From assembly GCA_964386785.1 (NCBI GenBank), contig CAYLUD010000001.1, positions 1 through 64,000 on the forward strand: a stretch of 64,000 nucleotides of DNA, given 5' to 3'. The notes under the pieces were generated by a model. That model saw nothing but the letters and a program-made list of their open reading frames with translations, was not told the DNA's origin and did no database searches. Source of the stretch: SZAS-3 sp964386785 (GTDB lineage: Bacteria; Chlamydiota; Chlamydiia; Chlamydiales; JAAKFR01). Below are positions 20,575 to 30,012 of the stretch, piece after piece; within the stretch, counting starts at the first letter, position 1, and the number at the start of each line of letters is the position of its first letter. A program made the position numbers and the translations under genes.

Positions 20575-21696
20575 ATGTTTTTTGAAGTCCTGCATCAGTC
20601 TAAACGTTCTAGAGCTCGCTTGGGAAAAATCCATACCCCACATGGGGTCATCTCTACTCCAGCCTTCGTGGCGGTAGGCACGAATGGAACGATCAAAGGT
20701 CTATCTCAAGACATGGTAGATCGCATTGGCTTGGACCTAATTTTTTGCAACACCTACCACCTGATGGTTCAACCAGGAACGCATATTGTACGAGATGCAG
20801 GAGGGCTTCACTCATTCACTGGAAGACGAGGGCCTATGATTACCGATTCTGGTGGATTCCAGGTCTTTTCTCTTTCTTATGGCTCTGTACATAAAGAAAT
20901 CAAATCTCAAGGAAAAAAATTACGAGAAGGGTCCATTTTATCGATTTCTGAAGAGGGAGTTCTCTTCCGTTCCTATCGAGATGGAAGTAAAATTTTTCTT
21001 ACACCAGAAAGCTCGGTGGCGGCACAAAAAGACTTGGGTGCAGATCTGATTATTCCCTTAGATGAGCTTCCCCCATACCATATTTCCCCTCAAGAACTAC
21101 GAGCCTCTCTGGATCGAACCCATCGATGGGAGTTGCGATCCCTGGCTAGCCACTTACAACACCCTAATGGTCAAGCGATGTACGGGGTCATCCATGGCGG
21201 CATCGATCCTGATTTGCGTACTGAATCTTGCAGATGCCTTACAGCTGCGCCTTTCGATGGTTTTGCAATAGGAGGGAGCGTGGGAAAGAATCGTGAGGAA
21301 CTTAAACAAGTCGTAGCACATACAGCTCCCCTACTACCCTATGAAAAACCGATACATTTATTAGGGATTGGCGACCTTCCTTCTTTGGAAGAGCTCATTC
21401 CTTACGGTATTGATAGTTTTGATAGCTCCTATCCAACAAAAGCCGCGCGACATGGCTGGTTATTTACTCGAAATGGAAGCATCAAAATTGAACAGGGGCG
21501 CTACCGTTCTCTTTTTGCGCCTATTGATCCAACCTGTAATTGTCTGACCTGCCAAACCACTAGCGCGGCCTACCTACACCATCTATTCAAAGCCCATGAA
21601 CTCACCGCATATTCTCTAGCCACGATCCACAATTTGCATTATATGGTCCATTGGATGGAAGAGATTCGAACTCGAATCCTTCGCGATGAAATCTAA
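20575..21696 (+). CDS. tgt: Queuine tRNA-ribosyltransferase
   Basis: Tgt exchanges guanine-34 for a queuine precursor or queuine in tRNAs with GUN anticodons. The 373-aa protein shows GTNGTIKGL, the substrate-binding MITDSGGFQVFSL (nucleophile-side Asp), the second Asp in GIDSFDSSYPTKAARHG, and the zinc site CNCLTCQT...H in the C terminus. Length is typical. No queuosine synthesis genes are nearby, so queuine salvage from the host is plausible. It is divergent from the aspartokinase gene. Its ATG lacks a strong ribosome binding site. Confidence 0.95.
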   Translation: MFFEVLHQSKRSRARLGKIHTPHGVISTPAFVAVGTNGTIKGLSQDMVDRIGLDLIFCNTYHLMVQPGTHIVRDAGGLHSFTGRRGPMITDSGGFQVFSLSYGSVHKEIKSQGKKLREGSILSISEEGVLFRSYRDGSKIFLTPESSVAAQKDLGADLIIPLDELPPYHISPQELRASLDRTHRWELRSLASHLQHPNGQAMYGVIHGGIDPDLRTESCRCLTAAPFDGFAIGGSVGKNREELKQVVAHTAPLLPYEKPIHLLGIGDLPSLEELIPYGIDSFDSSYPTKAARHGWLFTRNGSIKIEQGRYRSLFAPIDPTCNCLTCQTTSAAYLHHLFKAHELTAYSLATIHNLHYMVHWMEEIRTRILRDEI

Positions 21697-22499
21697 CTTT
21701 TCTTAGAGAGCTGTTCCGCTAGCTGACTACAAAACTGCGCCCAATTAGAAGCCTGGTTTTCGATATCGCCTTTAGACCTTTCCTGTATCTGCTTCAAACT
21801 TGCAGTGCGAGAATCTCCGTCAATAGTCGGCAATTCGCTGATTGAATACAGGGAATCCCGTCTTTTAGCCAGTTGTTCAAGTCGTCCTTCTGGCTCTTCG
21901 AAAGTCGCAGATGAACTAGTCGGTGGCGTACCAAATACAGAGTTCCTTCCCATGCAAGTGTGTGCAGAACCCATATGAGATGAACTAGTTGGTGGTGTAC
22001 CAAATACAGACTCACTTCCAATAGAAGAAGGTGCAGGATCCCCCTTCTCGTTTGAAGAGTTACAGAAGAGGATAAAATCATCTGTGAATTGCGTTCTGAA
22101 ACCAGGGAAAGAGTCATTCACCAATTCGTTCCATCGAATTGCGGTAGAAGCAGTCCAATTTTCTTCCAATGTTTGTTGAGGAAAGACTGAAGAGTCGCTT
22201 GCAGCATTGATTACAGCTCGAGCAGTCCAAAATAACGCTGTCATATTTGACGTACGAGACATATTGGTTATAAAACTAGAACATTGTAGATTTATTCCCT
22301 TTTCTTGCTTTGGTACAATCAAACACAAAGAAAAGGCAGCAGCTATATCAGCCATTGGTTTCTGCAAATCGAGTGGATTGATCTTTTTGAAAGACTCAAC
22401 ATATTGCATAAAATAAGACGATAAAACAGGATAGGTAGTCAATGGCGAATGTTGCGGCACATCTGGGGACGTAGTCTGTCTATTTAATGGACTGGCCAT
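21693..22499 (-). CDS. Hypothetical protein with internal SVFGTPPTSSS repeat
   Basis: I do not recognise this 268-aa protein. The N-terminal 150 residues look globular and helical with no signal peptide. Residues about 160-200 contain two copies of SVFGTPPTSSS 23 residues apart, in a Ser/Pro-rich low-complexity linker, followed by a polar C-terminal helix ending in KKS. ATG 22499 has GGGAG six bases upstream. The two stops of this gene and tgt overlap by 4 bp. A Ser/Thr-Pro linker without export signal is compatible with a type III effector, but that is only a guess. Confidence 0.6.
   Translation of the reverse strand: MASPLNRQTTSPDVPQHSPLTTYPVLSSYFMQYVESFKKINPLDLQKPMADIAAAFSLCLIVPKQEKGINLQCSSFITNMSRTSNMTALFWTARAVINAASDSSVFPQQTLEENWTASTAIRWNELVNDSFPGFRTQFTDDFILFCNSSNEKGDPAPSSIGSESVFGTPPTSSSHMGSAHTCMGRNSVFGTPPTSSSATFEEPEGRLEQLAKRRDSLYSISELPTIDGDSRTASLKQIQERSKGDIENQASNWAQFCSQLAEQLSKKS
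21910..22019. repeat. Two-copy imperfect direct repeat, 69-bp period
   Basis: The 41-bp units at 21910-21950 and 21979-22019 differ at five positions and start 69 bp (23 codons) apart, inside the gene for the repeat-bearing hypothetical protein. They encode the repeated SVFGTPPTSSS peptide. This is a recent in-frame duplication and could vary in copy number between strains. Confidence 0.85.
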
Positions 22500-22835
22500 A
22501 GAAAGCTCCCTTTTTGATTTAACGAAATCTTAATGATTGTTCATTTTGCTCACAAGTGTATTTGGAACCATAGCATAGAGGCCATGATTCTTTTTTATGG
22601 AGCGACTCCTTAAGAAGAGCAGCGAAGCAAGAGTTCTGCGCCTTTAGGCGCATAAGGGATGTCTGCTGTCTATTCTGTTCCTAGACACATCAAGACGAGA
22701 CAAAAATCGCTCCTGGGCAGATCATGTTCTCAATATGATGTGCTATCTATTCTAACAAAAAGTCTTTTGCGCATGCATTCCTCTAGCCAAGTGATATCAT
22801 ACCCATCAGCTCATTCTGGGCTCTATAATGTAAGA
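22500..22835. other. Intergenic gap with short hairpin
   Basis: No gene is supportable in this stretch. A perfect 6-bp stem, TGCGCC-TTTA-GGCGCA, lies at 22637-22652 but lacks a T-run, so it may be a weak 3'-end structure for the minus-strand gene ending at 22836. The part next to 22500 likely holds the promoter for the repeat-bearing hypothetical gene. A plus-strand frame at 22659 has no support. Confidence 0.4.
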
Positions 22836-24152
22836 TTAGAAGATCTTGGTTTGCCACGAACCATATCGCTCTCGTATTGTTCCTCCTTTAGGAATGGAAA
22901 GCAAAATGAGAACAATCCCTAACAAACTTATGCTCAATAGAGAAAGGGGAACAAGACCTGGCGCTAGCCAGACGGCGACTACCATCCACACAGCAAATCC
23001 CAAATTGATAAAACGTAGTGCTCGTGCTACTTCTGCCCAGGCGATAATAGAAAACACTGTGATCAATGCACCCATGACATCAAATTGCTTTTCTAGGTTT
23101 TCGCCAAAGCCCAGCCAACTATTGCCAAAAAGTAAAGCTATGCCTAGCAACGCAGTGAGCACTAAGTTCCATGGAAGGGTCACACCCCATACCATCGATT
23201 GAAAAAAAGAAGAAGCGGGTCCTGGCATTGCTGGTGTGCGTGTATCCACTTCATCATGGGTATATGAAGAGCCGTGAAATAGAATATGCCAAAAACCTCG
23301 TCCTCGTTTTTGTTCCGAATGAATGTATTGGCAAACACAAATCATTTCATCTACGGTTAACGCGATCATCACCAACATACAACAGGCCATCAACAGACAC
23401 AGAAGGCACCAAGCTCCTACAACTACAGGCTGTAAGATCACGAGAACGATACTAACAAAACCTAGAGGCACCACCAGCAATGCAAAGGTAACAACAAGCC
23501 ATGGCATGGTATGCCAGCGGCGTACCCCACCTTTTGCTCCCATTAGAGCCTCTAAAGAGTAGGCCAGGGCTCCTAATCCTGCATCGGGAAAGGGAAATTG
23601 TTGCGCAATCGTAGAAGTAATCACTTGTTCTGTACCAGACCCAGGAGGCCATACTTCATCAATATAATGTAATTGAAAAGCACAGAGGTACCGAGCAACA
23701 AACCAACCTAAAGTCCCAAATAAGACAATCGGTACTCGTTGCTGCCATGAAGAAGGGTTATAACTCCAACCCGGCGGGATTTGAGGCCCTATATCAAATG
23801 CAGGGGGACGCATAGGAACGAAAATACAAAGAGCGATAGCCAACAACCCAATTAATGTATCATTTAGATATATCGCAGGCTCTGCTGCCCAAAAATAGAG
23901 AGGGGCAAACTGTAACCAGATTCCAACCAAACACCCCATCCAAATCCATCTACGTAAGGAGAACGACATCGAAATCAACCCCAATCCAATGAGAAGAATG
24001 CCAGAAATCCAATCGCTGAAACGGGCAGGGGTACTCATATACCCAAATGTCTCGGGACTACTAAGTAACCAGAGCCCGAGAAACATCATAGCAAATCGGA
24101 CCCAAAAATATTGTCGATGGAACTGTTGTTCGATGAGTGTTCGATCTCGCAT
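22836..24152 (-). CDS. SPW-repeat / vitamin K epoxide reductase-like membrane protein
   Basis: The 438-aa protein is strongly hydrophobic with ten or more membrane segments. It has two SPW-repeat-like parts: a first near residues 25-110 and a second in the C-terminal 130 residues (FFQSMVWGVTLPWNLVLTALLGI... onward). Between them is a VKOR-like stretch with the CxxC motif in AWCLLCLLMACCMLVMIALTVDE. VKOR domains reduce quinone while forming disulfides with a thiol partner. The ATG at 24152 lies directly behind the stop of the upstream dehydrogenase (TAAGATG) with a G-rich ribosome binding site, so the two form an operon. The number and order of catalytic cysteines should be checked, since only one CxxC is obvious. 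Confidence 0.7.
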   Translation of the reverse strand: MRDRTLIEQQFHRQYFWVRFAMMFLGLWLLSSPETFGYMSTPARFSDWISGILLIGLGLISMSFSLRRWIWMGCLVGIWLQFAPLYFWAAEPAIYLNDTLIGLLAIALCIFVPMRPPAFDIGPQIPPGWSYNPSSWQQRVPIVLFGTLGWFVARYLCAFQLHYIDEVWPPGSGTEQVITSTIAQQFPFPDAGLGALAYSLEALMGAKGGVRRWHTMPWLVVTFALLVVPLGFVSIVLVILQPVVVGAWCLLCLLMACCMLVMIALTVDEMICVCQYIHSEQKRGRGFWHILFHGSSYTHDEVDTRTPAMPGPASSFFQSMVWGVTLPWNLVLTALLGIALLFGNSWLGFGENLEKQFDVMGALITVFSIIAWAEVARALRFINLGFAVWMVVAVWLAPGLVPLSLLSISLLGIVLILLSIPKGGTIRERYGSWQTKIF

Positions 24153-24153
24153 C

Positions 24154-25275
24154 TTAGCCTTTCCCCTTTCGTTGTAAAGAAGCTCGTTTGCAGGAATGGG
24201 ATCCACAGGCATCAGCTATATGTTTTGGCAATGGAATTCCATGACGAAGATACCAAGCCGCGGGATCAGCCTTCATTTGTGCCACCATTTTAGGTAATGC
24301 ATCGCGCAGCTTACGCTTACACGAGAACCCCAAAACATCCTTTGCATGTTGCATGCTAAATTCATAATTATCGTCTGCTAAGTCGATCATCCAAGGCTGA
24401 ATAAATGAAGGTGGGCCAAATGGATTGAGCGACATCATCACCGCTCCAAATTTTGCAAACCATTTCGGTACAGAAATCATAGGCCAATGAGGGTGGTGAT
24501 GAATCAATTGACCAAACAGGGTCTGCAGTTCTCGATATGTGATGGATTCCTCTTCCACACAGAGAAATGTAGCTTCTTTCCCCAATGAGTTGCGACGCTC
24601 AATCAGTAGAAGAATCATCTCAATCAGATCATCGAAGTGGGTATAGGGAACTCCATGATTCACATCTCCAGAAAAGAGATATCCTGTCATTTGTTTTTCA
24701 TAAATACGTGATATATGCTGAGATAAAGGAACACAATTACAGGTTTCATCATAACAACCTCCAATACGAAGGATCACACTAGGAATCTGTCCATGAATTT
24801 GATGTATCAATTCTTCTGTTTTGACTTTAGAAATCGGATAAGCCCATTTACCTCGGATGGGAGACGCTTCTGTTTGAATAATTCCTCGAGCTGTCGGCTC
24901 ATGCACAAGCATCGTACTAGTAAATATAAACTGTTCTACATCAATCCGCTTTGCCTCTTCTAAAATCCGCCGAGTCCCTTGAACCGTAATTTGATCATAA
25001 AGATGTTGATCGGCTTTAGAAAAACTATAATAGGCGGCTAGATGCACAATCGATGCCACCTTTCCATGATAGGCTTTTTTCACTCTATCAAACGCGTGGC
25101 GCACACTGCGATCCGATCCTAAATCTACATAAATGAATTCCATTTCTGGATCGGAATCGCTACTGCCTATATAGTCCAGACCCACTTTGTGGTATGCTGA
25201 AGACAGTTTTGCAACCAATCGTTTTCCAATTCGACCTGTACATCCTGTGACAAGAACTGCTTTTTTTTCCGTCAT
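24154..25275 (-). CDS. NAD(P)-dependent epimerase/dehydratase family oxidoreductase
   Basis: This 373-aa extended short-chain dehydrogenase has an N-terminal Rossmann motif VTGCTGRIGK (GxxGxxG), VHLAAYYSF, and the catalytic YPISK (Tyr-x3-Lys). The C-terminal 100 residues after the substrate domain are basic and hydrophobic. ATG 25275 is chosen for AGGAG seven bases upstream; a longer frame to 25317 lacks that. It is coupled to the SPW/VKOR membrane protein downstream, so the two may act on the same lipid or quinone-linked substrate. The substrate cannot be read from the sequence. Confidence 0.8.
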   Translation of the reverse strand: MTEKKAVLVTGCTGRIGKRLVAKLSSAYHKVGLDYIGSSDSDPEMEFIYVDLGSDRSVRHAFDRVKKAYHGKVASIVHLAAYYSFSKADQHLYDQITVQGTRRILEEAKRIDVEQFIFTSTMLVHEPTARGIIQTEASPIRGKWAYPISKVKTEELIHQIHGQIPSVILRIGGCYDETCNCVPLSQHISRIYEKQMTGYLFSGDVNHGVPYTHFDDLIEMILLLIERRNSLGKEATFLCVEEESITYRELQTLFGQLIHHHPHWPMISVPKWFAKFGAVMMSLNPFGPPSFIQPWMIDLADDNYEFSMQHAKDVLGFSCKRKLRDALPKMVAQMKADPAAWYLRHGIPLPKHIADACGSHSCKRASLQRKGKG

Positions 25276-25381
25276 GACCTTTCTCCTACATCCATTCCTT
25301 GAAATGGATTGTATCATTGATTTTTAAAAAAAACTATATACAATATAAGAGAATGGATACAAGTCACTTCACCTACATCCA

Positions 25382-25729
25382 ATGGATTGCCCAATGATTC
25401 GACCCGAAAAATTAGCTGCTCTGCAAACGCGTCTTGTTACCCTACATATTAGTAAACAAGATTTGGTGATTAAATCTATTCTAGGTCAAGGACCTGGTGG
25501 ACAACATGCACAAAAAACCTCTACCACAGTATATGTGCACCATCTGCCATCTGGCATTGAGATTAAATATGGGAAAGAGCGGTCTCGAATCCTTAATGAG
25601 TACCGAGCACTGCATCTTCTGTGCGACAAGCTTGAAGCTCAACAACAAGGAGTACCCATAGGGTTCCAGACAAAAGAAAAAATCAGAAAACAAAAAGCTC
25701 GGCGAGCGCGTCGAAGAAAGACGACTTAA
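25382..25729 (+). CDS. ArfB-like peptidyl-tRNA hydrolase (RF-1 domain)
   Basis: This 115-aa protein consists of a class I release-factor catalytic domain with the GGQ motif in GQGPGGQHAQKT, followed by a Lys/Arg-rich tail (KEKIRKQKARRARRRK). It has no codon-recognition domain. This organisation matches ArfB (YaeJ), in which the basic tail enters the empty mRNA channel and GGQ releases the nascent chain from stalled ribosomes. ArfB is typically about 140 aa, so this is a compact version. Start codons at 25382 and 25394 are both possible. Confidence 0.78.
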   Translation: MDCPMIRPEKLAALQTRLVTLHISKQDLVIKSILGQGPGGQHAQKTSTTVYVHHLPSGIEIKYGKERSRILNEYRALHLLCDKLEAQQQGVPIGFQTKEKIRKQKARRARRRKTT

Positions 25730-25885
25730 TCAATTAATTTTCAAGACTTTGATATCGATTCGACAGATCTGATTGTTTCTTTATGACCATGAAATCAATA
25801 GATAGCACAATATTTTAGAATTATGGCGAACAAGCTACAAAAAGCTCCTTGAGCAAAACAATTCCGATCCCTATGATCTCCCCAT

Positions 25886-27769
25886 ATGCGCCGCTCTATC
25901 TGTGTGACCCAGCCTGCCTCAGCTCGTGCTGGGGAAAAAGGAACTTGGCAATTCCATTATACAACAGCCACTCCCCTACCTAAGGGAACCAAAATACGCT
26001 TTGATGTAGAAAGTCAAGGCCGAGAGAGTGACTGGGAAATACCCTCTTGTAATGTAAAGGACAAGACAAATGTCATTTACGCACTCCTTTCAGGAGATCG
26101 TATAGTAAAAGCTACCCTCGTAGAATCGCCTGCAGAAAATGCCCAATTTGAGTTTGTTTTGCCTGCAGGAATGAAATTAGGAGAAGTTCTTCGCATCGTG
26201 ATTGGCTCTGCTGATTGGGATGACCCCTCAACCTTCGTTACACAAGGAAATCGATGTCAGCTGTTTGTGCAACGACGCCATGCCTTTCATTTCCACGTGG
26301 ATCCGAAAGGCAAGGGCTTATATAGTGGCGAGCCTGAATCCTTCTTGATTGATATTCGCGGCAGCCAACTGCAGCGCATTAATATTCTCTCTCCTTCATT
26401 TGTTACAAAAAATAAACGCTTTGATATTACCGTCCGATTTGAAGATGCATTTGGAAATTTAACCAATAGCGCACCAGAAGGGACTTTGATTGACCTTTCT
26501 TATGAACATTTACGGGAAAATTTAAGCTGGAAACTATTTGTGCCCGAAACCGGTTTTGTTGTGCTTCCTAATCTCTATTTCAACGAGCCTGGCATCTATA
26601 GAATCTGTTTAAAGGATTCTACAGGCAAGGTCAATTTCATCTCTTCTCCTATTAAATGTTTTGCAGAAGCTCCTGCACACTTAAGTTGGGGATTGCTGCA
26701 TGGAGAGTCTGATCGAATTGATTCTATTGAAGATATGGAAGGATGTTTGCGACAGTTACGAGATGAGAAGGGACTGTCCTTTTTTGCTTCATCCCCATTT
26801 ACTTCTGAGAGCGAGATTTCGAATGACCAGTGGAAAGCGCTATCACAATCTCTAGCAGACTTTTCTGAAGAAGATCGATTCCTTACTCTTCCCGGCATGC
26901 AATACCTAGGCAAGCCAGGAGAAGAGGGGTTGCGTCAATTTCTATACATCAAAGATCACAAGCCTATTCTTCGTCCAGATGATCCCAAGACGAATAGCTT
27001 AGTGAAAATCTATAAAAACCATAACCCACGTGAATTTTTATCGATCCCTAGCTTCACCTCTTCTTCTGCATGTGGTTTTGACTTTGAAATGTTTCACCCT
27101 GATTTTGAGCGAGTGGTCGAAATATATAATAGTTGGGGCTCTTCGGAGTGCAGCAAGAAAGAGGGTAATCCGTTTCCTATTATGGGAACGATTTCCGCAA
27201 CGAGTGATGGATTGATACAACGAGCGCTACAAAAAAACTGCCGCTTTGGATTTGTAGCAGGGGGGCTCGATGACCGTGGAGTGTATGAAGGTTTATTTGG
27301 ATCCAAACAAGTAGAATATTCTCCTGGATTGACTGCCGTTTTTCTGGAGAAGCAAACCAGAGAAGGGTTACTAGATGCTCTCTATCGTAGAGCCTGTTAT
27401 GCCACAACAGGCTCTCGTATTATCCTAGGATTCCATATCGCAGGAGCTGTAATGGGATCGGAGCTCAATCTAGTAGAAAAAAAGGGACTAGCTGTTAATC
27501 GCCATATTTCTGGTTATGTAGCGGGAACTTGCCCGATCCGTTCCATTGAATTATTGCGCAATGGCACGATCTTACATACTTGGAACCCAAAAGCGAACCA
27601 ATACGACTATGAGTATGATGACATGCAGCCTTTTATCAAGCATTCTCTCTCTGCGCCTAACGCGAAACGATTTCTTTATTACTACGTGCGTGTTACACAA
27701 GAAGATGGGGCTATGGCATGGAGCTCGCCGATTTGGGTTGATGAATCAGCCCCTTCTAAGGAGGCCTAG
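25886..27769 (+). CDS. DUF3604-like protein (PHP-type fold)
   Basis: The 627-aa protein has an N-terminal 260 residues rich in beta strands (VRFEDAFGNLTNSAPEGTLIDL), resembling immunoglobulin-like domains, and a C-terminal half that opens with LSWGLLHGESD followed by IEDMEGCLRQLRDEKGLSFFA. This resembles DUF3604, whose members start with GDLHxHS-type metal ligands of PHP phosphoesterases. Here the His is kept but part of the usual ligand set is changed, so activity is uncertain. No signal peptide is obvious. It lies directly upstream of the nqrM-mqnE-mqnA-menG run with a stop-to-start distance of 2 bases to nqrM. Confidence 0.6.
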   Translation: MRRSICVTQPASARAGEKGTWQFHYTTATPLPKGTKIRFDVESQGRESDWEIPSCNVKDKTNVIYALLSGDRIVKATLVESPAENAQFEFVLPAGMKLGEVLRIVIGSADWDDPSTFVTQGNRCQLFVQRRHAFHFHVDPKGKGLYSGEPESFLIDIRGSQLQRINILSPSFVTKNKRFDITVRFEDAFGNLTNSAPEGTLIDLSYEHLRENLSWKLFVPETGFVVLPNLYFNEPGIYRICLKDSTGKVNFISSPIKCFAEAPAHLSWGLLHGESDRIDSIEDMEGCLRQLRDEKGLSFFASSPFTSESEISNDQWKALSQSLADFSEEDRFLTLPGMQYLGKPGEEGLRQFLYIKDHKPILRPDDPKTNSLVKIYKNHNPREFLSIPSFTSSSACGFDFEMFHPDFERVVEIYNSWGSSECSKKEGNPFPIMGTISATSDGLIQRALQKNCRFGFVAGGLDDRGVYEGLFGSKQVEYSPGLTAVFLEKQTREGLLDALYRRACYATTGSRIILGFHIAGAVMGSELNLVEKKGLAVNRHISGYVAGTCPIRSIELLRNGTILHTWNPKANQYDYEYDDMQPFIKHSLSAPNAKRFLYYYVRVTQEDGAMAWSSPIWVDESAPSKEA

Positions 27770-27771
27770 CC

Positions 27772-28005
27772 ATGTCTAGCTTGTTGCTTACTGTAGTGAT
27801 AGGTTTGGTTTTTCTCGTTCTTGCCTCTCTTGGTTTGGGCATCGGAAGATTGATTTCGGGGCGCAACCGCTTAGTCAAAGGATGTGGCTCGCCACCAGAA
27901 CAAGAATCGTGTTCTCTATGCGGTAAACGAGAGCGATGCAAGTCCAATTCGAAGGAACCTATTGTATCTGGAGAAAATTCTTGTGACTCTCAATCTGATT
28001 CTTGA
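27772..28005 (+). CDS. nqrM: NqrM-like Na+-NQR maturation protein
   Basis: NqrM is a small membrane protein needed to assemble the Na+-translocating NADH:quinone reductase, probably delivering iron to the Cys pair between NqrD and NqrE. This 77-aa protein has one N-terminal membrane helix (about 4-29), a GRNRLVKGCGS segment that parallels the family's GRKPIKGSCGG, and a Cys cluster ESCSLCGKRERC. AGGAGG lies 7 bases before the ATG, which follows the previous stop by two bases. Its 3' end overlaps the mqnE start. The assignment rests on length, topology and Cys pattern. Confidence 0.62.
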   Translation: MSSLLLTVVIGLVFLVLASLGLGIGRLISGRNRLVKGCGSPPEQESCSLCGKRERCKSNSKEPIVSGENSCDSQSDS

Positions 28006-29113
28006 TAAGTGTCGAGCTGGAGAGCGACTCTCCTTCCAGGACGGCCAAATCTTATCTCAAGTCACGACAGACGAAGAGATCGCAGCAGTATGTGCGACAG
28101 CTAATCAAGTACGGAAGGAGCGAGTGGGCAACCGTGTATTGTATGCCACCTCCCTATTTCTCTATCCTACCAATCTCTGCGAATTGAACTGTCAATTCTG
28201 TTCCTTTTATGCCAAGCCAGGATGGAAAAAAGCGTGGTTTCATACCCCTAACGACCTGTTGAATCAAATCAAGAATAATCGACCCGAACATCTAACCGAA
28301 ATTCATCTTGTTGGAGGATTATGGAGAGAGTGTACACTGGACTATTACCAAGAACTCTTTACTTCTGTTCGCTCTTTGTACCCTCACCTGCATATCAAAG
28401 CCTTAACACCTGTTGAATATGACTTTTTGGCCAAGTTACATGGCTGCTCTATTGAGCAGGTACTCATGCGCATGATGGACTGGGGATTAGGATCTCTACC
28501 CGGAGGTGGAGCTGAAATTTTTGTAGAATCGATTCGCAAACAAATTGCTCCAGGAAAAATCAATTCTGAAGAATTTTTACACGTGCATCGTGTCGCTCAT
28601 AACCTTGGATTACGATCCAATCTATCGATGCTTTTTAATCATATTGAATCTTTTGATGACATTCTATACCACCTCATACGTACCCGAGAATTACAAGATG
28701 AAACGGGAGGATTGGTAACGTTTATTCCTTTAAAATTTGGCGTGGAAGACAATGCTTTGGGACGACGCGTCTCTCGTTTACGTCCCAAATCACTCCCTCT
28801 CATCTATGCTCTTTGTCGCTTGATGCTCGACAATATTCTGCATCTCAAAGTCCTATGGAACTACGTAGGCATTCCAGAGGGCCTCCACCTTCTTGACTGT
28901 GGAGGCGATGACTTTTCTTCTACTAACACAGCAGAGAGAGTCATTCGCATGGCTGGAGGAGTTTCGTATCGAATGGATGCTGCAGAGATGGAATACCTAT
29001 TGCAAGAAAAAGGAAGATCCCCGTACCGTACCCATTCGGGTTATGAAGTCACCTCCGAAGGTTCGACATCCATTAATAGGCATATTGCTACAATTGATCC
29101 AGACCCATGTTAG
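27983..29113 (+). CDS. mqnE: Aminofutalosine synthase MqnE (radical SAM)
   Basis: MqnE is the radical-SAM enzyme that makes aminofutalosine in the futalosine route to menaquinone. The protein (about 376 aa) has the radical SAM cluster motif TNLCELNCQFCSFY (CxxxCxxC) and the MqnE/CofH-type segments GHLVGGLWRE-like EIHLVGG, ALTPVEYDFLA and PGGGAEIF. The frame stays open upstream to 27884, but the first conserved residues are ILDKCRAGERLSF. I choose GTG 27983, preceded by TGGAG, which gives a 23-bp overlap with nqrM. It is close to mqnA downstream. Confidence 0.85.
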   Translation: MTLNLILDKCRAGERLSFQDGQILSQVTTDEEIAAVCATANQVRKERVGNRVLYATSLFLYPTNLCELNCQFCSFYAKPGWKKAWFHTPNDLLNQIKNNRPEHLTEIHLVGGLWRECTLDYYQELFTSVRSLYPHLHIKALTPVEYDFLAKLHGCSIEQVLMRMMDWGLGSLPGGGAEIFVESIRKQIAPGKINSEEFLHVHRVAHNLGLRSNLSMLFNHIESFDDILYHLIRTRELQDETGGLVTFIPLKFGVEDNALGRRVSRLRPKSLPLIYALCRLMLDNILHLKVLWNYVGIPEGLHLLDCGGDDFSSTNTAERVIRMAGGVSYRMDAAEMEYLLQEKGRSPYRTHSGYEVTSEGSTSINRHIATIDPDPC

Positions 29114-29227
29114 GATCGGTACAATTTCCGTTTTTCATAACAGGGATTCTAGTGCACACCTGTTGACGATCCTATCCTTTGCGCGCCAACACCGTTCTTT
29201 TATGCAACACCTGCATACAGGGCGCGC

Positions 29228-29998
29228 ATGATCAGCTCTACACAGTTACGAATCGGCATGGTACCGTACATCAATGCCCTTCCCTTTTCTCTTATGAATC
29301 CTGTCCCGATCACCTTTTGTCCACCCTCTCAACTCAATCGTATGATCCAAACCAATCTCTTAGATCTAGCTCTAACCAGTAGTCTTATGGGTGACACGCA
29401 AGAGTATTCTTTTTTAACACACTATGGCATTGCTGCTACGGAACAAGTGCTCAGCGTTAACCTATATTCTCCTGTTCGGCCAGAAGAATTGACCTCCATT
29501 GCGCTAGACCCTGCAAGCTTCACCTCAATACGACTTCTTGAAATCCTCTATGCGTATTATTGGGAACATCGTCCCCATTACGTCAATCAACACGCCCCAC
29601 ATGAGGGGTATTTACTCATTGGTGATGCAGCATTAGATCATATACCACCACCTAATTGGCTCACCATTGACCTCTGCTCGATCTGGCATCAATGGACCCA
29701 ATTGCCTTTTCTATTTGCACTATTTGTATACCGTTCTTCGATCGATATGGAGTCCATACAAGAGATAGAACACATCCTATCGCACTCTCTATCTTGGAGC
29801 GAACAACACCCCCTAAAACTTGTATCCCTCGCGCAATCTAGAGCGAATAGATCTGCAGACCTTCTTACAACGTATTACCGTCACCTCCACTATCGTTTGA
29901 CTGAGGCGGACTGGGCTGGCTTTCGTTTGTTTCAGTATTACCACCAGAAATTGCTTGCATCCCAAAAATACATGCAACACGCTATACACACAAAATAG
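29228..29998 (+). CDS. mqnA: Chorismate dehydratase MqnA
   Basis: MqnA dehydrates chorismate to 3-enolpyruvylbenzoate, the first step of the futalosine menaquinone pathway. The 256-aa protein starts RIGMVPYINALPF, has LDLALTSSLMG, LLIGDAALD and the WHQWTQLPFLFALFVYR block typical of the family. About 115 bases separate it from mqnE; a frame there ends exactly at the mqnA start but has no start codon or support. MenG follows after 14 bases. Confidence 0.9.
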   Translation: MISSTQLRIGMVPYINALPFSLMNPVPITFCPPSQLNRMIQTNLLDLALTSSLMGDTQEYSFLTHYGIAATEQVLSVNLYSPVRPEELTSIALDPASFTSIRLLEILYAYYWEHRPHYVNQHAPHEGYLLIGDAALDHIPPPNWLTIDLCSIWHQWTQLPFLFALFVYRSSIDMESIQEIEHILSHSLSWSEQHPLKLVSLAQSRANRSADLLTTYYRHLHYRLTEADWAGFRLFQYYHQKLLASQKYMQHAIHTK

Positions 29999-30012
29999 CT
30001 TAGGAGTCCCCC

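Noticed and set aside
22659..22922. Plus-strand open frame of 87 codons
   Set aside because: Overlaps the end of the SPW/VKOR gene, has no ribosome binding site and looks like noise.
29109..29231. Short frame ending exactly at the mqnA start
   Set aside because: It looked like a translationally coupled small gene, but no start codon exists after the mqnE stop.
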